Part shown: positions 1-9,179 of the stretch, in pieces
Numbering within the stretch: position 1 is the stretch's first letter
Layout of the letters: the number at the start of each line of letters is the position of its first letter
Assembly (NCBI RefSeq): GCF_012062845.1
Contig: NZ_WWNB01000001.1
Span: 1-64,000 of the forward strand
DNA: 64,000 nt
Direction of reading: 5' to 3'
Source: Halomonas salinarum
GTDB taxonomy: Bacteria; Pseudomonadota; Gammaproteobacteria; Pseudomonadales; Halomonadaceae
The notes under the pieces: generated by a model
Databases searched by the model: none
Seen by the model: the letters and a program-made list of their open reading frames with translations, nothing else
What the model was told of the DNA's origin: nothing
Position numbers and translations under genes: made by a program

Positions 1-440
1 AAGGCGGCCTGATTCTCGGGAGAGTCGGGCGTGCGCCAGACCACGCCATCGACGCCCAGCAACGTCAGGCCACACCAGTGAGGGTGCGGCGTCTGCCGGT
101 GCCACAGGGCCTGGGTCTGCTCGAAAACGCGTTTGATGGGCTCGACGCCCAACCGCTGGCGTGCCTGCACCACGGCGCTGGGGGCGACGAAGGGGCGTTT
201 ACCGGGCAGCATGATGTCGAGGTGATTGACGATCTGCCCCATGGGGATATGGCGGAACAAGGCCATCCCGACAACGGCCCACACCACCATGTCCAGTGGC
301 AAGCGGCGCTTGCGCAGCGTGGCCACGCCGGCTTCTTCGAGGCAGGTATCGATCAGGTCGGGCGACAGCACCTCGGAGAGGCTGGAGAAATCATCGGGCA
401 CCGCCTTGGCAATGGCATCGATGGCGTTGCTGAAATGCAT
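1..440 (-). CDS. IS4-family transposase, N-terminal part (partial)
   Basis: Reading from ATG at 440 gives an open frame to the window edge (about 146 residues, C-terminus missing). It starts MHFSNAIDAIAKAVPDD and has the IS4 N-terminal domain pattern, with a basic LRKRRLPLDMVVW stretch near residues 42-55. It then enters the catalytic domain at LLGVDGVVWRTPDSPEN, which contains the first Asp of the DDE triad. The family cuts and rejoins DNA at the element ends. No frameshift or stop is visible in the part present, so the copy could be intact beyond the window. Confidence 0.8.
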   Translation of the reverse strand, partial: MHFSNAIDAIAKAVPDDFSSLSEVLSPDLIDTCLEEAGVATLRKRRLPLDMVVWAVVGMALFRHIPMGQIVNHLDIMLPGKRPFVAPSAVVQARQRLGVEPIKRVFEQTQALWHRQTPHPHWCGLTLLGVDGVVWRTPDSPENQAA

Positions 441-521
441 GGACCTTCCCGTGTCAGTGTACCTGACAGGGAAAGGTCTCATGATTAGCTTATTGAAGGT
501 AGGCTTAACTGACTGGCATTA
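1..521 (-). mobile_element. IS4-family insertion sequence, one end only
   Basis: The element is cut by the left edge of the window. Read on the minus strand it begins at 521 with TAATGCCAGTCAGTTAAG, which closely resembles the terminal inverted repeat of E. coli IS4 (TAATGCCGATCAGTTAAG as I recall it). The transposase starts about 80 bases inside. The element lies roughly 60 bases beyond the glyA stop codon, so it sits in the glyA downstream region and does not break that gene. The other end and the target duplication cannot be seen. IS4 members usually duplicate 10-13 bases, so the bases just right of 521 are the candidate duplicate. Confidence 0.75.
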
Positions 522-549
522 CGGTCATCGACCGGGGCGTTTTTCATGC

Positions 550-569
550 ACCGCCCACTTAGGGGCGGT
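550..569. other. GC-rich hairpin downstream of glyA
   Basis: ACCGCCC at 550-556 pairs with GGGCGGT at 563-569 around a 6-base loop. It lies between the glyA stop and the IS4 end. In the direction of glyA it is not followed by a clear T-run (the next bases are TGCATGAAAAACGCC), so it is at best a weak terminator. The IS insertion may have displaced the original terminator. Confidence 0.4.
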
Positions 570-580
570 CACGCTGAGGT

Positions 581-1849
581 TTAGTCACGATAAACCGGGA
601 AGTTCGCGCAGACCGTCTCGACCTTGGTCTTGACCTCGGCTTCGATGGCCGTGGTGTCAGCGCCCTCAGCCAGCACGTCGAGGATATCGCAGATCCAGCC
701 CGCCAGATCGCCGCACTCGGTTTCGCCGAAGCCACGCGTGGTCACTGCCGGAGAACCGATGCGCAGACCAGAGGTCACGAACGGGCTCTGCGGATCGTTC
801 GGCACAGCGTTCTTGTTGACGGTGATATGGGCGCGGCCCAGGGCAGCATCCGCGTCCTTGCCCGTCACGCCCTGCTTGACCAGAGACAGCAGGAAGAGGT
901 GATCCTCGGTGCCGCCGGAAACGATATCGAAGCCACGCTCGATGAATACGCTGGCCATCGCCTTGGCGTTCTTGACCACCTGCTGCTGGTAGGCCTTGAA
1001 CTCGGGCTCCATGGCTTCCTTGAAGCAGATCGCCTTGGCAGCGATGACATGCTCCAGCGGACCGCCCTGGATACCCGGGAAGACCGCGGCCTGCAGCTTC
1101 TTCTCGACCGCTTCGTCACCGGCGTTGGAGAGGATCAGGCCACCACGCGGACCGCGCAGGGTCTTGTGGGTGGTCGTGGTGACCACATGGGCGTGGGGCA
1201 GCGGGCTCGGGTAGACACCGGCGGCGACCAGACCAGCCACGTGGGCCATGTCGACCAGCAGGTAGGCACCCACTTCGTCGGCGATCTCGCGGAACTTGGC
1301 CCAGTCGATGACCTGAGAGTAAGCGGAGAAGCCGGCAATGATCATCTTCGGCTGGTGCTCACGAGCAAGCTCGGCAACCTGGTCGTAGTCAATGCGGCCG
1401 CTTTCGTCGATGCCGTACTGGACCGCATTGTAGTGCTTGCCGGAGAAGTTCGGCTTGGCACCGTGCGTCAGGTGGCCACCAGCGTCGAGGCTCATGCCCA
1501 GGACGGTGTCGCCCGGCTTGACCAGCGCCTGGAAGACCGCGCCATTGGCCTGGGAACCGGAGTGCGGCTGAACGTTGGCATAGCTCGCCCCGAATAGCTC
1601 CTTGGCGTAATCGATGGCCAGCTGCTCGACGACATCGACGTACTCGCAGCCACCGTAGTAACGCTTGCCCGGATAGCCTTCCGCGTACTTGTTGGTCAGC
1701 TGTGAGCCCTGCGCTTCCATCACACGCGGGCTGGCGTAGTTTTCAGAAGCGATCAGCTCGATATGAGCTTCCTGGCGAGCAGTTTCTTTCTGCATCGCAT
1801 CGAGCAGGGCATCATCGAATCCGGCAATCTGCATGTCACGGCTGAACAT
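581..1849 (-). CDS. glyA: serine hydroxymethyltransferase
   Basis: Interconverts serine plus tetrahydrofolate and glycine plus methylene-tetrahydrofolate in the cytoplasm. It is a PLP enzyme and the main source of one-carbon units. The protein is 422 residues, as usual for bacterial GlyA (E. coli 417). The PLP-binding lysine is in [17 protein letters not shown] at residue 229. The N-terminal [10 protein letters not shown] and [20 protein letters not shown] stretches are family signatures. I chose ATG 1849 ([15 protein letters not shown]) because it matches the family start and has a GAGGAT Shine-Dalgarno stretch. An in-frame extension to 1909 adds 20 residues unlike any GlyA. The gene stands alone. 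Confidence 0.97.
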   Translation of the reverse strand: MFSRDMQIAGFDDALLDAMQKETARQEAHIELIASENYASPRVMEAQGSQLTNKYAEGYPGKRYYGGCEYVDVVEQLAIDYAKELFGASYANVQPHSGSQANGAVFQALVKPGDTVLGMSLDAGGHLTHGAKPNFSGKHYNAVQYGIDESGRIDYDQVAELAREHQPKMIIAGFSAYSQVIDWAKFREIADEVGAYLLVDMAHVAGLVAAGVYPSPLPHAHVVTTTTHKTLRGPRGGLILSNAGDEAVEKKLQAAVFPGIQGGPLEHVIAAKAICFKEAMEPEFKAYQQQVVKNAKAMASVFIERGFDIVSGGTEDHLFLLSLVKQGVTGKDADAALGRAHITVNKNAVPNDPQSPFVTSGLRIGSPAVTTRGFGETECGDLAGWICDILDVLAEGADTTAIEAEVKTKVETVCANFPVYRD

Positions 1850-1912
1850 CGTTGTTGATCCTCGAGCTAGGGTGAGAGTGAAACGATCTAGGCATAATAG
1901 CGCAGCCAAGGG

Positions 1913-1932
1913 CGGCTTTCACATGAAAGCCG
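1913..1932. repeat. perfect inverted repeat upstream of glyA (1)
   Basis: CGGCTTTCA at 1913-1921 is the exact reverse complement of TGAAAGCCG at 1924-1932. It lies about 65 bases upstream of the glyA start, where an operator or leader hairpin would be expected. No regulator was identified. Confidence 0.5.
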
Positions 1933-1958
1933 GTCATCCCGGACTCGATAATTTCTCA

Positions 1959-1987
1959 CCTTGGCTTTAGTCACACTAAAGCCAAGG
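1959..1987. repeat. perfect inverted repeat between glyA and ppk2 (2)
   Basis: CCTTGGCTTTAG at 1959-1970 pairs perfectly with CTAAAGCCAAGG at 1976-1987 over a 5-base loop. It follows the end of the polyphosphate kinase gene, which is read on the same strand, so it could be that gene's terminator. However, the bases after it on the minus strand (TGAGAAATTATCG) are not a real T-run. Confidence 0.5.
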
Positions 1988-2037
1988 CCCATTCATCGCC
2001 ATGACCGGGATCGCCACGCGATTCACTGCGCCCATGA

Positions 2038-3495
2038 TCAGGGCTCACTTTCCAGGCGATGCTCCAGCAGCGCATTGACGCGCTCGATCACCTCGAGACG
2101 GGCCTTTCGCTTGTCATCGCAGGCGATCAGCGACCAGGGCGCATGCGGCCGGTGCGTCTGGGCAAACATGTCATCGATGGCCACTTCATAATCATCCCAA
2201 CGGGCACGATTACGCCAGTCCTCTTCGGTCAGCTTGTGCTGCTTGTGGGGCGTATTGGCACGCGCCTCGAACCGCTTGAGCTGTTCATCCTTGCTGATCG
2301 ACAGAAAGAACTTGCCGAGCACGGCACCGTGTTCGAGCAGATGCTGCTCGAAATGGCGAATCTCGCCGTAGGCACGACGCCACTGAGCCGGCGCAGAAAG
2401 CTCTTCCACCCGCTCGACCAGCACCCTCCCGTACCAGGAACGATCGAAGATCGCAAAGCGCCCATCCATCGGCAGACGCCGCCAGAAACGCCACATCCAT
2501 GGGTGGGCAAGCTCCTCATCGCTTGGCGCAGCGATGCTGTGTACCCGGTAGCGCCGCGCATCAAGCGCCGAGGTGACGCGATGTATACTGCCTCCCTTGC
2601 CGGCGGCATCATGGCCCTCGAAGACCAGCACCACCGGTATCCCCCGCCTGGCGGCCTCACGGCTGTTATGCGAAAGCCTGGCCTGTTGCTCGACCAGGCG
2701 CTGTTTGTAGTCGGCCTTGTCAGGCCTGTCGCTCGCATTTTTCTCGGGATGAGAAGCACGAACCGAGGGCGCACCCCTGGCGTCCGGCGCCAGCTGACAG
2801 CTTGCCCGGGGCGCCTCGGGGTCGACCGACGGCTGAGTCGCGGTGTCGAGTAATTGCATGGCCAGCTGATGGATCAGGTCTTGCGGATCATCTCCGGCGA
2901 TGCAATGCCAGGGTGACTCGTCCGTGCCGGTTGCCTTGCGGAGCGGCTTGCCCAGCGCCGATATCAGCGGATGCTGAAGATGGCGCTGCCAGTCGCTGGG
3001 CTCAAGCTGCCAGGCGCGATTCGGGTCCTTCTGCATGGCGGCCAGGCGCTGACCTTGGGTCTTGCGGTCGATATCCAGCCAGATTTTGACCAGGGCCACG
3101 TTTTCGGCGGCGAGCTCGGCCTCGAAATCGCGAATCATCGCCAGACGATCCTCGAAGGCACCGGCACCGATTCGCCGCTCGACTCGTGCAAAGAGCGCAT
3201 CGCCATACCAGCCATGGACGAAGACCCCAATGGTGCCGCGAGCCGGAATGCGCCGCCAGTAACGCCACAATAGTGGCCGCTTGGCATCCTCGCTGCTGTA
3301 CTCGAGCGCATGGACCTCGGTGCGGCGATTCTCCAGCCAGTGATTGATCATATTAAGCAAGGGATGCATATAACTTGCCGTCTGACCACTGATCAGCAGC
3401 ACCACCGCTCGATTCTCGCTCTTTGCCATCTCAAGCTGTGCTGCCAGTAACTGATAGCGCAGGTTCTCGCTTTTCATGGCGTTGTCTTCATCCAT
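2038..3495 (-). CDS. two-domain polyphosphate kinase 2 (polyphosphate:AMP phosphotransferase type)
   Basis: Transfers phosphate from polyphosphate to a nucleotide; two-domain members of the PPK2 family act mainly on AMP. The protein is 485 residues with two fused PPK2 domains. Domain 1 (about residues 10-215) has lost the P-loop: the equivalent position reads LLISGQTASYMH. Domain 2 (about 265-485) carries an intact Walker A, FEGHDAAGKGGS (about residues 293-303), and the DRSWYGR motif. A low-complexity linker of about 50 residues joins them. ATG 3495 (MDEDNAMKSEN) follows an AGAGGG ribosome site at ideal spacing; an in-frame start at 3570 is less likely. The gene is monocistronic. Confidence 0.88.
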   Translation of the reverse strand: MDEDNAMKSENLRYQLLAAQLEMAKSENRAVVLLISGQTASYMHPLLNMINHWLENRRTEVHALEYSSEDAKRPLLWRYWRRIPARGTIGVFVHGWYGDALFARVERRIGAGAFEDRLAMIRDFEAELAAENVALVKIWLDIDRKTQGQRLAAMQKDPNRAWQLEPSDWQRHLQHPLISALGKPLRKATGTDESPWHCIAGDDPQDLIHQLAMQLLDTATQPSVDPEAPRASCQLAPDARGAPSVRASHPEKNASDRPDKADYKQRLVEQQARLSHNSREAARRGIPVVLVFEGHDAAGKGGSIHRVTSALDARRYRVHSIAAPSDEELAHPWMWRFWRRLPMDGRFAIFDRSWYGRVLVERVEELSAPAQWRRAYGEIRHFEQHLLEHGAVLGKFFLSISKDEQLKRFEARANTPHKQHKLTEEDWRNRARWDDYEVAIDDMFAQTHRPHAPWSLIACDDKRKARLEVIERVNALLEHRLESEP

Positions 3496-3615
3496 TTTCC
3501 CTCTTGCCGCCTGTCTGATTATCCTTTGCACGCCTTGTCCTGTTTCCCCCTTGCTGTGCTTTTGCTCCAACCTGCGATGCTGGTAGCGAAAAGAGAACCA
3601 TCAAGGGGGCCTGTT

Positions 3616-6231
3616 TCAGGCCTCACCGAGCAGGCCAAGACTTGCCATCGGCGTCTGCCGGCGCAGGTCACGCGACAGCCCATGGCCTATCAACCCGACC
3701 AGCAAGGCGCCACCCAGCGGCAGCCCCAGCCACAACCAAGGATGAAGGCGTGGGGCGAGATCCAGCCAACCGGCATAGATACCCGCGGCGGCAAGTTCGG
3801 CAAGCAGCGCGCCCATCAGCCCGCTCGCCAATCCCAGAATGGCAAATTCGGCGCCCTGCACGCGCGAGATCAACCGATCGCCGGCGCCGAACACCCGCAA
3901 CAACCCGCTCTCATGGGCGCGCAGTGGGCGACTGGCAATCAGCGCCGCATAGAGCACGCTGATGCCGGCCAACAGCACGAAGCCAAGTACCAGCTCCACC
4001 GAGCGAGTGACCTGGGTCAGAAGATCGCGCACCTGCCCAAGAATCGCCTCGACATTGAGCAGTGACACGGCCGGGAAGTTCTCGACGATCTGGCCGGGCA
4101 ACGGGCTCTGGTCATCCCCCAGATGGAAGGCAGTGATGTAGGTATGGCCGAAACGCTCAAGCACCCCCGGGGGGAATATCACATAGAAGTTAGGCCGAAA
4201 GCTGTCCCAGTCCAGATCGCGCAGGCTGGTAATACGCCCTGTCACGCTAGCGGCGCCGATGGTGAAACGCATGGTGTCGCCAAGCGACAGACCGAGGCGA
4301 CCGGCCAGTTCATCCTCGAGCGAGATCGGTACCGTGTCGCTTGCCGACGCGCTTTTTGATACCGACGGCTCGGCACTCGATCCACCGGCGCCCTGCTCGA
4401 ACCACTCCCCCGCTACCAGACGGTTACCCTCGGGCAGGCTGTCGCGCCAGGTCAGGTTGAGCTCACGGCGCAAGGCGTTGTCGCCCCGGCCGCTCTCGGG
4501 CACGGCCTCTTGAGGCGGCTGACCATTGAGCGCGGTGATACGGCCCCTCACCATGGGATAGAGCGAGGTGCGTTCATCGACCGCGCCGGCCAGGGTCTCG
4601 ACGAAGGCATCACGCTCCTGGGGCTGAATATTGATGGCGAAGTAATTGGGGGTATCTTCGGGCAACTGGTCCTGCCAGGCGGTGAGCAGATCGCCGCGTA
4701 CCAGGGCGATCATCGCCATCGCCGCAAAGGTGATGGAAAACGCCAGCAGTTGTCCGAGACTCGCCTGGCGGCGACGACCCAGCTGGCGAGCCCCGAGCCG
4801 CAAAGCGCGTGTCGGCGAGGCGGAGTGCGACCCTTGAGGAAGCAGCGCGGCCAGACGCAGCACGGCACTCAGCATCACTGAACCGACGCCGCCCAGAATC
4901 ACCAACATCACTAGGCCACCGCCAAGCAGCGCGGCGGACAACCCAAGATCACCCGAGTAAAGCCACATCAAGCCGCCAAACACCAGGCTTGCCATGGCCA
5001 CCACCAGCCAGGCCGAAGCCGGTAGCGGGTCGAGTTCGCGTCGCAGCACCTTAAGAGCGCTGACGCGCTTGAGGCGCAATAGCGTGGGACCGGCGAAGCC
5101 GACGAGTACCGCCAGCGCCGTCAGTACCCCAAGCGCCAAGGGAAGCGGTCCCGGCGGCGGCAGCTCAAGCGGCAGAAACGCGGTGAGCAGGGCCAAGAGC
5201 CCGGCCTGACCGGCAAGCCCCAGCAGCGCCCCGCACACGGAAGCGGCCAGCGCCAGCCAGCCCAGTTGCAGGGCGAATAGCTGAGTGAGTTGTCGCTGCG
5301 AGGCGCCAAAGCAGCGCAGCAGTGCGGCGGTATCCAGGTGGCGATCCACATAACGCCGGGTCGCCATGGCCACCGCGACCCCGGCCAGCAACACGGCGGC
5401 GAGGCCGGCAAGCGCCAGGTACTTCTCGGCACGCTCGAGCGCGCTACCCAGTCCAGGCCTATCAACCCGTACATCGCGCACTTCGACCCCCTCACGCTCG
5501 AGGGACTCGAGGAGCGCATCGAGGCTCGACACCGCTTCCGGCGGACCCGCCGCAAGAATCTCGTACTCGACCCGTGAGCCCGGCTGCACCAGACCGGTGG
5601 CGGGAAGGTCATCCACGTGCATCATCAGCCGCGGGTTAAAGCTAGAGAAGCCGCCGGACTGGTCGGCCTCACGCTCGATGATACCGCTCACGGTCAGGGT
5701 GGCGCGCCCGACCTGTACCTCGTCACCCAGCTCCAGCTCAATCAGCGATTCGAGCCTGGGATCGACCCAGGCTTCACCCGGCGCAGGCCCCCGCGAAAGC
5801 GCTTCGACGCCGCTACCGACATCAACCTGCGAGGCGCCATATAGCGGGTAGGCGCTATCGACCACCTTCAGGCTGGCTGGCTGGAAACGCTCGCCACGAC
5901 TGATCATCGAGACCAGATCGACCTGATCCGAGAGAGTCATCCCGGCCTCGCGCAGGGTTTGCTTCAGCTCATTGGAAAAGGGTTCGCCCTGTTCGAGCAC
6001 CAGATCGCCGCCCAGCATCTGCCCGGCCTGACGCGTCAGGCCGCGTTCGAGACGATCGAGGAAGAAGCCGATCATCGTCGAGGCCGCCACCGCCAGCGCC
6101 AGCGCCACAAACAGGGCGCGCACGTCGGCGGCCCGCAGGTCACGTTTGAGACCACGGGCCGCAAGGCCCAGCCAGTGCAGGCCATTGTGCTTCTGGCGGG
6201 GTTCACGTCTCGAGTCACCGCTTGCCATCAT
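3616..6231 (-). CDS. ybbP: ABC transporter permease, YbbP/FtsX-type
   Basis: Large inner-membrane permease of 871 residues. It has an N-terminal membrane helix (about residues 39-62), a long periplasmic domain, then a cluster of hydrophobic helices, a second extracytoplasmic segment and three C-terminal helices, the duplicated FtsX layout of YbbP proteins. Its ATG overlaps the stop of the ATPase gene (ATGA, 6228-6231) and follows GAGGAGGTGAGC, so the two are translationally coupled. The substrate of YbbAP is not settled; a lipid- or thioester-related role is suspected because the genes sit beside tesA in many proteobacteria, as here. Confidence 0.88.
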   Translation of the reverse strand: MMASGDSRREPRQKHNGLHWLGLAARGLKRDLRAADVRALFVALALAVAASTMIGFFLDRLERGLTRQAGQMLGGDLVLEQGEPFSNELKQTLREAGMTLSDQVDLVSMISRGERFQPASLKVVDSAYPLYGASQVDVGSGVEALSRGPAPGEAWVDPRLESLIELELGDEVQVGRATLTVSGIIEREADQSGGFSSFNPRLMMHVDDLPATGLVQPGSRVEYEILAAGPPEAVSSLDALLESLEREGVEVRDVRVDRPGLGSALERAEKYLALAGLAAVLLAGVAVAMATRRYVDRHLDTAALLRCFGASQRQLTQLFALQLGWLALAASVCGALLGLAGQAGLLALLTAFLPLELPPPGPLPLALGVLTALAVLVGFAGPTLLRLKRVSALKVLRRELDPLPASAWLVVAMASLVFGGLMWLYSGDLGLSAALLGGGLVMLVILGGVGSVMLSAVLRLAALLPQGSHSASPTRALRLGARQLGRRRQASLGQLLAFSITFAAMAMIALVRGDLLTAWQDQLPEDTPNYFAINIQPQERDAFVETLAGAVDERTSLYPMVRGRITALNGQPPQEAVPESGRGDNALRRELNLTWRDSLPEGNRLVAGEWFEQGAGGSSAEPSVSKSASASDTVPISLEDELAGRLGLSLGDTMRFTIGAASVTGRITSLRDLDWDSFRPNFYVIFPPGVLERFGHTYITAFHLGDDQSPLPGQIVENFPAVSLLNVEAILGQVRDLLTQVTRSVELVLGFVLLAGISVLYAALIASRPLRAHESGLLRVFGAGDRLISRVQGAEFAILGLASGLMGALLAELAAAGIYAGWLDLAPRLHPWLWLGLPLGGALLVGLIGHGLSRDLRRQTPMASLGLLGEA

Positions 6232-6944
6232 GCGCTCACCTCCTCGTGGGCCATGTCCACCAACTGGCCGTCGGTGAGCCGCAGGCAGCGATCGCAGCGC
6301 CGCGCCACGGCATGATCGTGGGTCACCAGCATCAGGGTGGTGCCGGCCTCGCGATTGAGGGCGAACAAGCGGTCGATGATGCGCTCACCGGTGGCGGGGT
6401 CTAGATTGCCGGTCGGCTCGTCGGCGAACACCAGCTCGGCGCCGGTCACGAAGGCGCGGGCGAGCGCCACACGCTGCTGCTCGCCGCCGGACAGCTGCTT
6501 GGGCAAGTGATCGAGACGCTCACCGAGGCCGACCCGGCTCAGCCAGTCGCGGGCGCGGGCATCGTTGTCGGCAGCAGGCGCCAGCTCCAGCGGCAAGAGT
6601 ACATTCTCAAGCGCAGTAAGCGTCGGCAGTAACTGGAAATTCTGGAACACAAAGCCCACCCGACCCGAGCGCAACTGGGCGCGTCCATCTTCATCGAGAG
6701 CGGCAAGCGACTCGCCGAACAGATTGAGCTCCCCGCTGCTCGGCGCATCAAGCCCGGCCAGCAAACCAAGCAGTGTCGACTTGCCGGCACCGCTCTCGCC
6801 GAGTATCGCCACCGTTTCTCCAGGGAACACCGTAAGCGCAAGATCACTCAGAATGGTCAACGACCGATCGCCACTTCTGACCTGCTTGCAAAGCCGACTT
6901 GCCTGTAGGATGGGAGGAAGATCATGATTCGAGGAGATGGACAT
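6228..6944 (-). CDS. ybbA: ABC transporter ATP-binding protein, YbbA-type
   Basis: ATPase partner of the permease encoded just downstream. It has Walker A GESGAGKST, the signature LSGGEQQRVALARAF, Walker B ELVFADEPTG and switch His in LVTHDHAVA. It belongs to the LolD/MacB-like family of exporters that work with FtsX-type permeases. ATG 6944 (MSISSNHDLPPILQ) is preferred: it leaves about 90 bases for promoters before the divergent tesA start and gives a normal length of 238 residues. An in-frame start at 6992 would run into the tesA leader. Confidence 0.9.
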   Translation of the reverse strand: MSISSNHDLPPILQASRLCKQVRSGDRSLTILSDLALTVFPGETVAILGESGAGKSTLLGLLAGLDAPSSGELNLFGESLAALDEDGRAQLRSGRVGFVFQNFQLLPTLTALENVLLPLELAPAADNDARARDWLSRVGLGERLDHLPKQLSGGEQQRVALARAFVTGAELVFADEPTGNLDPATGERIIDRLFALNREAGTTLMLVTHDHAVARRCDRCLRLTDGQLVDMAHEEVSA

Positions 6945-7035
6945 GGTGACGGGATTCCCTGTTGGCCTGAAGATGTCGAGGTGGGTTGCCAAGCGCTCCG
7001 CCTGGCTCGACCGCTGTGACGCATGGCGCCGACGT

Positions 7036-7785
7036 ATGTCAGTTACGCTTCTGCGACAGCCAAGGCGCGGCCTGGCCAGGCGCCTGGGTGTCGGTATTGG
7101 CCTTACAACGCTTCTCGTGACGACCGCTGCTCTGGCCGATGATACCGAACGCCTTACGCTTCTGATGATGGGCGATAGCCTGAGCGCCGCCTATGGTCTC
7201 GAGCAGCCCGAGGACGGCTGGGTCAGCCTGCTGAACAAACGGCTCGACGGCGAGGCGCGCGTGGTAAACGCAAGCATCAGCGGTGAGACCTCCGCGGGTG
7301 GCGCTACACGACTGCCTGAGCTGTTACGACAGCATTCCCCCGATATCGTGCTGTTGGAACTGGGGGCCAACGATGGCCTGCGCGGCCTGGCGCCCAGCCA
7401 GATGCGCCAGAACCTTGAATCGATGATAAAGCAAAGTCAGGCCAGCGGCGCCCGCGTGGTGATGCTGGGTATCGACATTCCGCCCAACTATGGCGACGCT
7501 TACCGGACGGCCTTCACCAACGTCTACGACAGCCTGGCTAAACGCTACGACCTGCCGCTGGTGCCCTTCCTGCTGGAGGGCGTTGCCCTCGACAAGACCC
7601 TGATGCAGGACGACGGCCTCCATCCCACGGCGAAGGCTCAGCCCATGATCCTTGACAACGTCTGGCCGACCCTTGTACCGCTGATCGAGCAGGCAACGGC
7701 CGGCTCGGGCGATAACGCTCATAAGCAAGCAAGCGATCAGGCCAAGGCGGCTCACGCTAAGCCTGCCATGGCCGATCAGGGCTGA
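7036..7785 (+). CDS. tesA: acyl-CoA thioesterase I / lysophospholipase, SGNH hydrolase
   Basis: Periplasmic hydrolase of acyl thioesters and some esters. From ATG 7036 it is 249 residues with a signal peptide ending TTAALA at about residue 34. The SGNH blocks are all present: GDSLS (nucleophile Ser about 48), the Gly of SISGETSAGG, LGANDGL, and the catalytic Asp/His in DDGLHPT. A C-terminal Lys/Ala-rich tail is extra. The start is uncertain: upstream in-frame ATGs at 6937 and 6973 would lengthen the basic region before the signal peptide, and no start has a strong ribosome site. It is divergent from ybbAP, the same arrangement as in E. coli. Its 3' end overlaps the converging next gene by 10 bases. 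Confidence 0.9.
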   Translation: MSVTLLRQPRRGLARRLGVGIGLTTLLVTTAALADDTERLTLLMMGDSLSAAYGLEQPEDGWVSLLNKRLDGEARVVNASISGETSAGGATRLPELLRQHSPDIVLLELGANDGLRGLAPSQMRQNLESMIKQSQASGARVVMLGIDIPPNYGDAYRTAFTNVYDSLAKRYDLPLVPFLLEGVALDKTLMQDDGLHPTAKAQPMILDNVWPTLVPLIEQATAGSGDNAHKQASDQAKAAHAKPAMADQG

Positions 7786-8666
7786 GGCGATGGTTCGACG
7801 GTCTTCTGCCATTGCTGAAGGCCGAGCCCACCAAGGATCAATACCAGGCCAGCCAGGGTCGAGATGAGAATCGGTTCGCCGACCACCAGGTGCAGCAGCA
7901 ACAGGGAAATCGGTGGCGACAGGAAAATCAGGTTGGCCACCTTGGCCGTGCGCGAGATGCCGCGCACGGCCAGCTGCCAGAGCACGAAGGCGATACCCAT
8001 TTCGAAGAGCCCCACATAGACACCCGCGCCCACGCCTTTCCAGCCGTACCACTCGAAGCCTGGCCCTGCCGCGATCAGCAGGGTGAACACCGGCAGGCCA
8101 ACGCTGAAGTTCTGCCATTGGGCAACGAGAGGGGCGCGCTGGTCACGGGCATTGAGCAGCCAATAGAGCGCCCAGAGCAGGGTCGAGGCCAGCGCCAGAC
8201 CCACGCCCAGCGGGTCGGCAAAGGCCACATCCAGCACCGCGCCGCGGGTGGCGATGGTCCAGACCCCCGCGTAGGCAATCAGTCCGGCGAGAATATCGAC
8301 GCGGGTCAATCGCTGGCCAAGTATCGGCACGGCAAGAAAGGCCATGGCCAGCGCCCAGGTATAATTCAGTGCCATCGCCTCCTGCCCCGGCAGGCGGTCA
8401 TAGGCGGCGAATAACACCAGGTAATAGGCCACCGGGTTCATCAGCCCGGCCCAGAGAGCGGTCCGCCAGCCCTTGCCAAGCGCCTGACGCAACAGGCCCT
8501 CTCGCCATACCAGAATGCCCATCAGCACCCAGGAGACAAGCGCGGCAATCCACATCAGCTCCAGCGGTGACATTTCGCCGAGTGCAACCTTGAAGGCCGT
8601 GGCCACCGTGGACCATAAGCCCACCGCTCCCAGGCCGCACAGCATGGCGTGACGATCCTGTGTCAT
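7776..8666 (-). CDS. EamA/DMT-family transporter
   Basis: Inner-membrane protein of 296 residues with about ten hydrophobic segments arranged as two EamA repeats, typical of drug/metabolite exporters. Typical pieces are GLWSTVATAFKVALGEMSP near the N-terminus and the LLLLHLVVGEPI helix near the end of repeat 2. The start ATG follows AGGGAGAGTGC. The substrate cannot be told from sequence. It converges on tesA with a 10-base overlap and has no operon partner. Confidence 0.85.
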   Translation of the reverse strand: MTQDRHAMLCGLGAVGLWSTVATAFKVALGEMSPLELMWIAALVSWVLMGILVWREGLLRQALGKGWRTALWAGLMNPVAYYLVLFAAYDRLPGQEAMALNYTWALAMAFLAVPILGQRLTRVDILAGLIAYAGVWTIATRGAVLDVAFADPLGVGLALASTLLWALYWLLNARDQRAPLVAQWQNFSVGLPVFTLLIAAGPGFEWYGWKGVGAGVYVGLFEMGIAFVLWQLAVRGISRTAKVANLIFLSPPISLLLLHLVVGEPILISTLAGLVLILGGLGLQQWQKTVEPSPQP

Positions 8667-8706
8667 GCACTCTCCCTTGGTGTGGTGTGCCCCTTGAGGT
8701 CAGCTT

Positions 8707-8723
8707 GACCGTGAGACACGGTC
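8707..8723. repeat. short perfect hairpin
   Basis: GACCGTG, AGA loop, CACGGTC. It lies between the SelW-like gene and the EamA gene, both read on the minus strand. There is no T-run after it, so its role as terminator is uncertain. Confidence 0.35.
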
Positions 8724-8823
8724 GGCGCTGATGCAAGACGTCTCAGCTGACGCGCTGCAGTGAGCAGGCGAAACGAACCACTATGCCATGATCGCGCCGG
8801 ATCGTAGTCAACACCGTGCTGCT

Positions 8824-9093
8824 TCAGCGATCCAGATGCCCCAGATCCCGTGTGGGATCGAGCCGGTCGCGCACCCGTTGCTTGAGTACCTTGATGTCCG
8901 GGAAGCCACCATCGCGCTTGCGCTCCCAGAGTGAATCGCCATCGAAGGTGATCTCGAAGTGTCCGCCGTGGCTGGGCGCCAAGGCAACTTCCTCAAGCTC
9001 CTCTCCGAAAGTCGAGAGCAATTCCTGCGCATACCAGCCGGCACGTAACAGCCAGTGGCACTGAGTACAGAAATGGATACGCACGTTAGCCAT
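8824..9093 (-). CDS. SelT/SelW/SelH-family (Rdx) thioredoxin-like protein
   Basis: Small cytosolic protein of 89 residues. It starts MANVRIHFCTQCHW with the CxxC redox pair at Cys9 and Cys12, then GWYAQELLSTF and HGGHFEITFDGDSLW, the pattern of bacterial selenoprotein-W relatives in which Cys replaces selenocysteine. A thiol-redox role is inferred from the fold; no substrate is known. ATG 9093 follows AGAAGGCTTC; a longer reading to 9132 lacks such a site. It is divergent from the MFS gene at 9180. Confidence 0.85.
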   Translation of the reverse strand: MANVRIHFCTQCHWLLRAGWYAQELLSTFGEELEEVALAPSHGGHFEITFDGDSLWERKRDGGFPDIKVLKQRVRDRLDPTRDLGHLDR

Positions 9094-9179
9094 GAAGCCT
9101 TCTCTCATTGCGGGACATTTGCCGGCTATCATAACTGAGGCATCATGATGGCTGGAATGCGCGCACAGGGAGCCATGTC

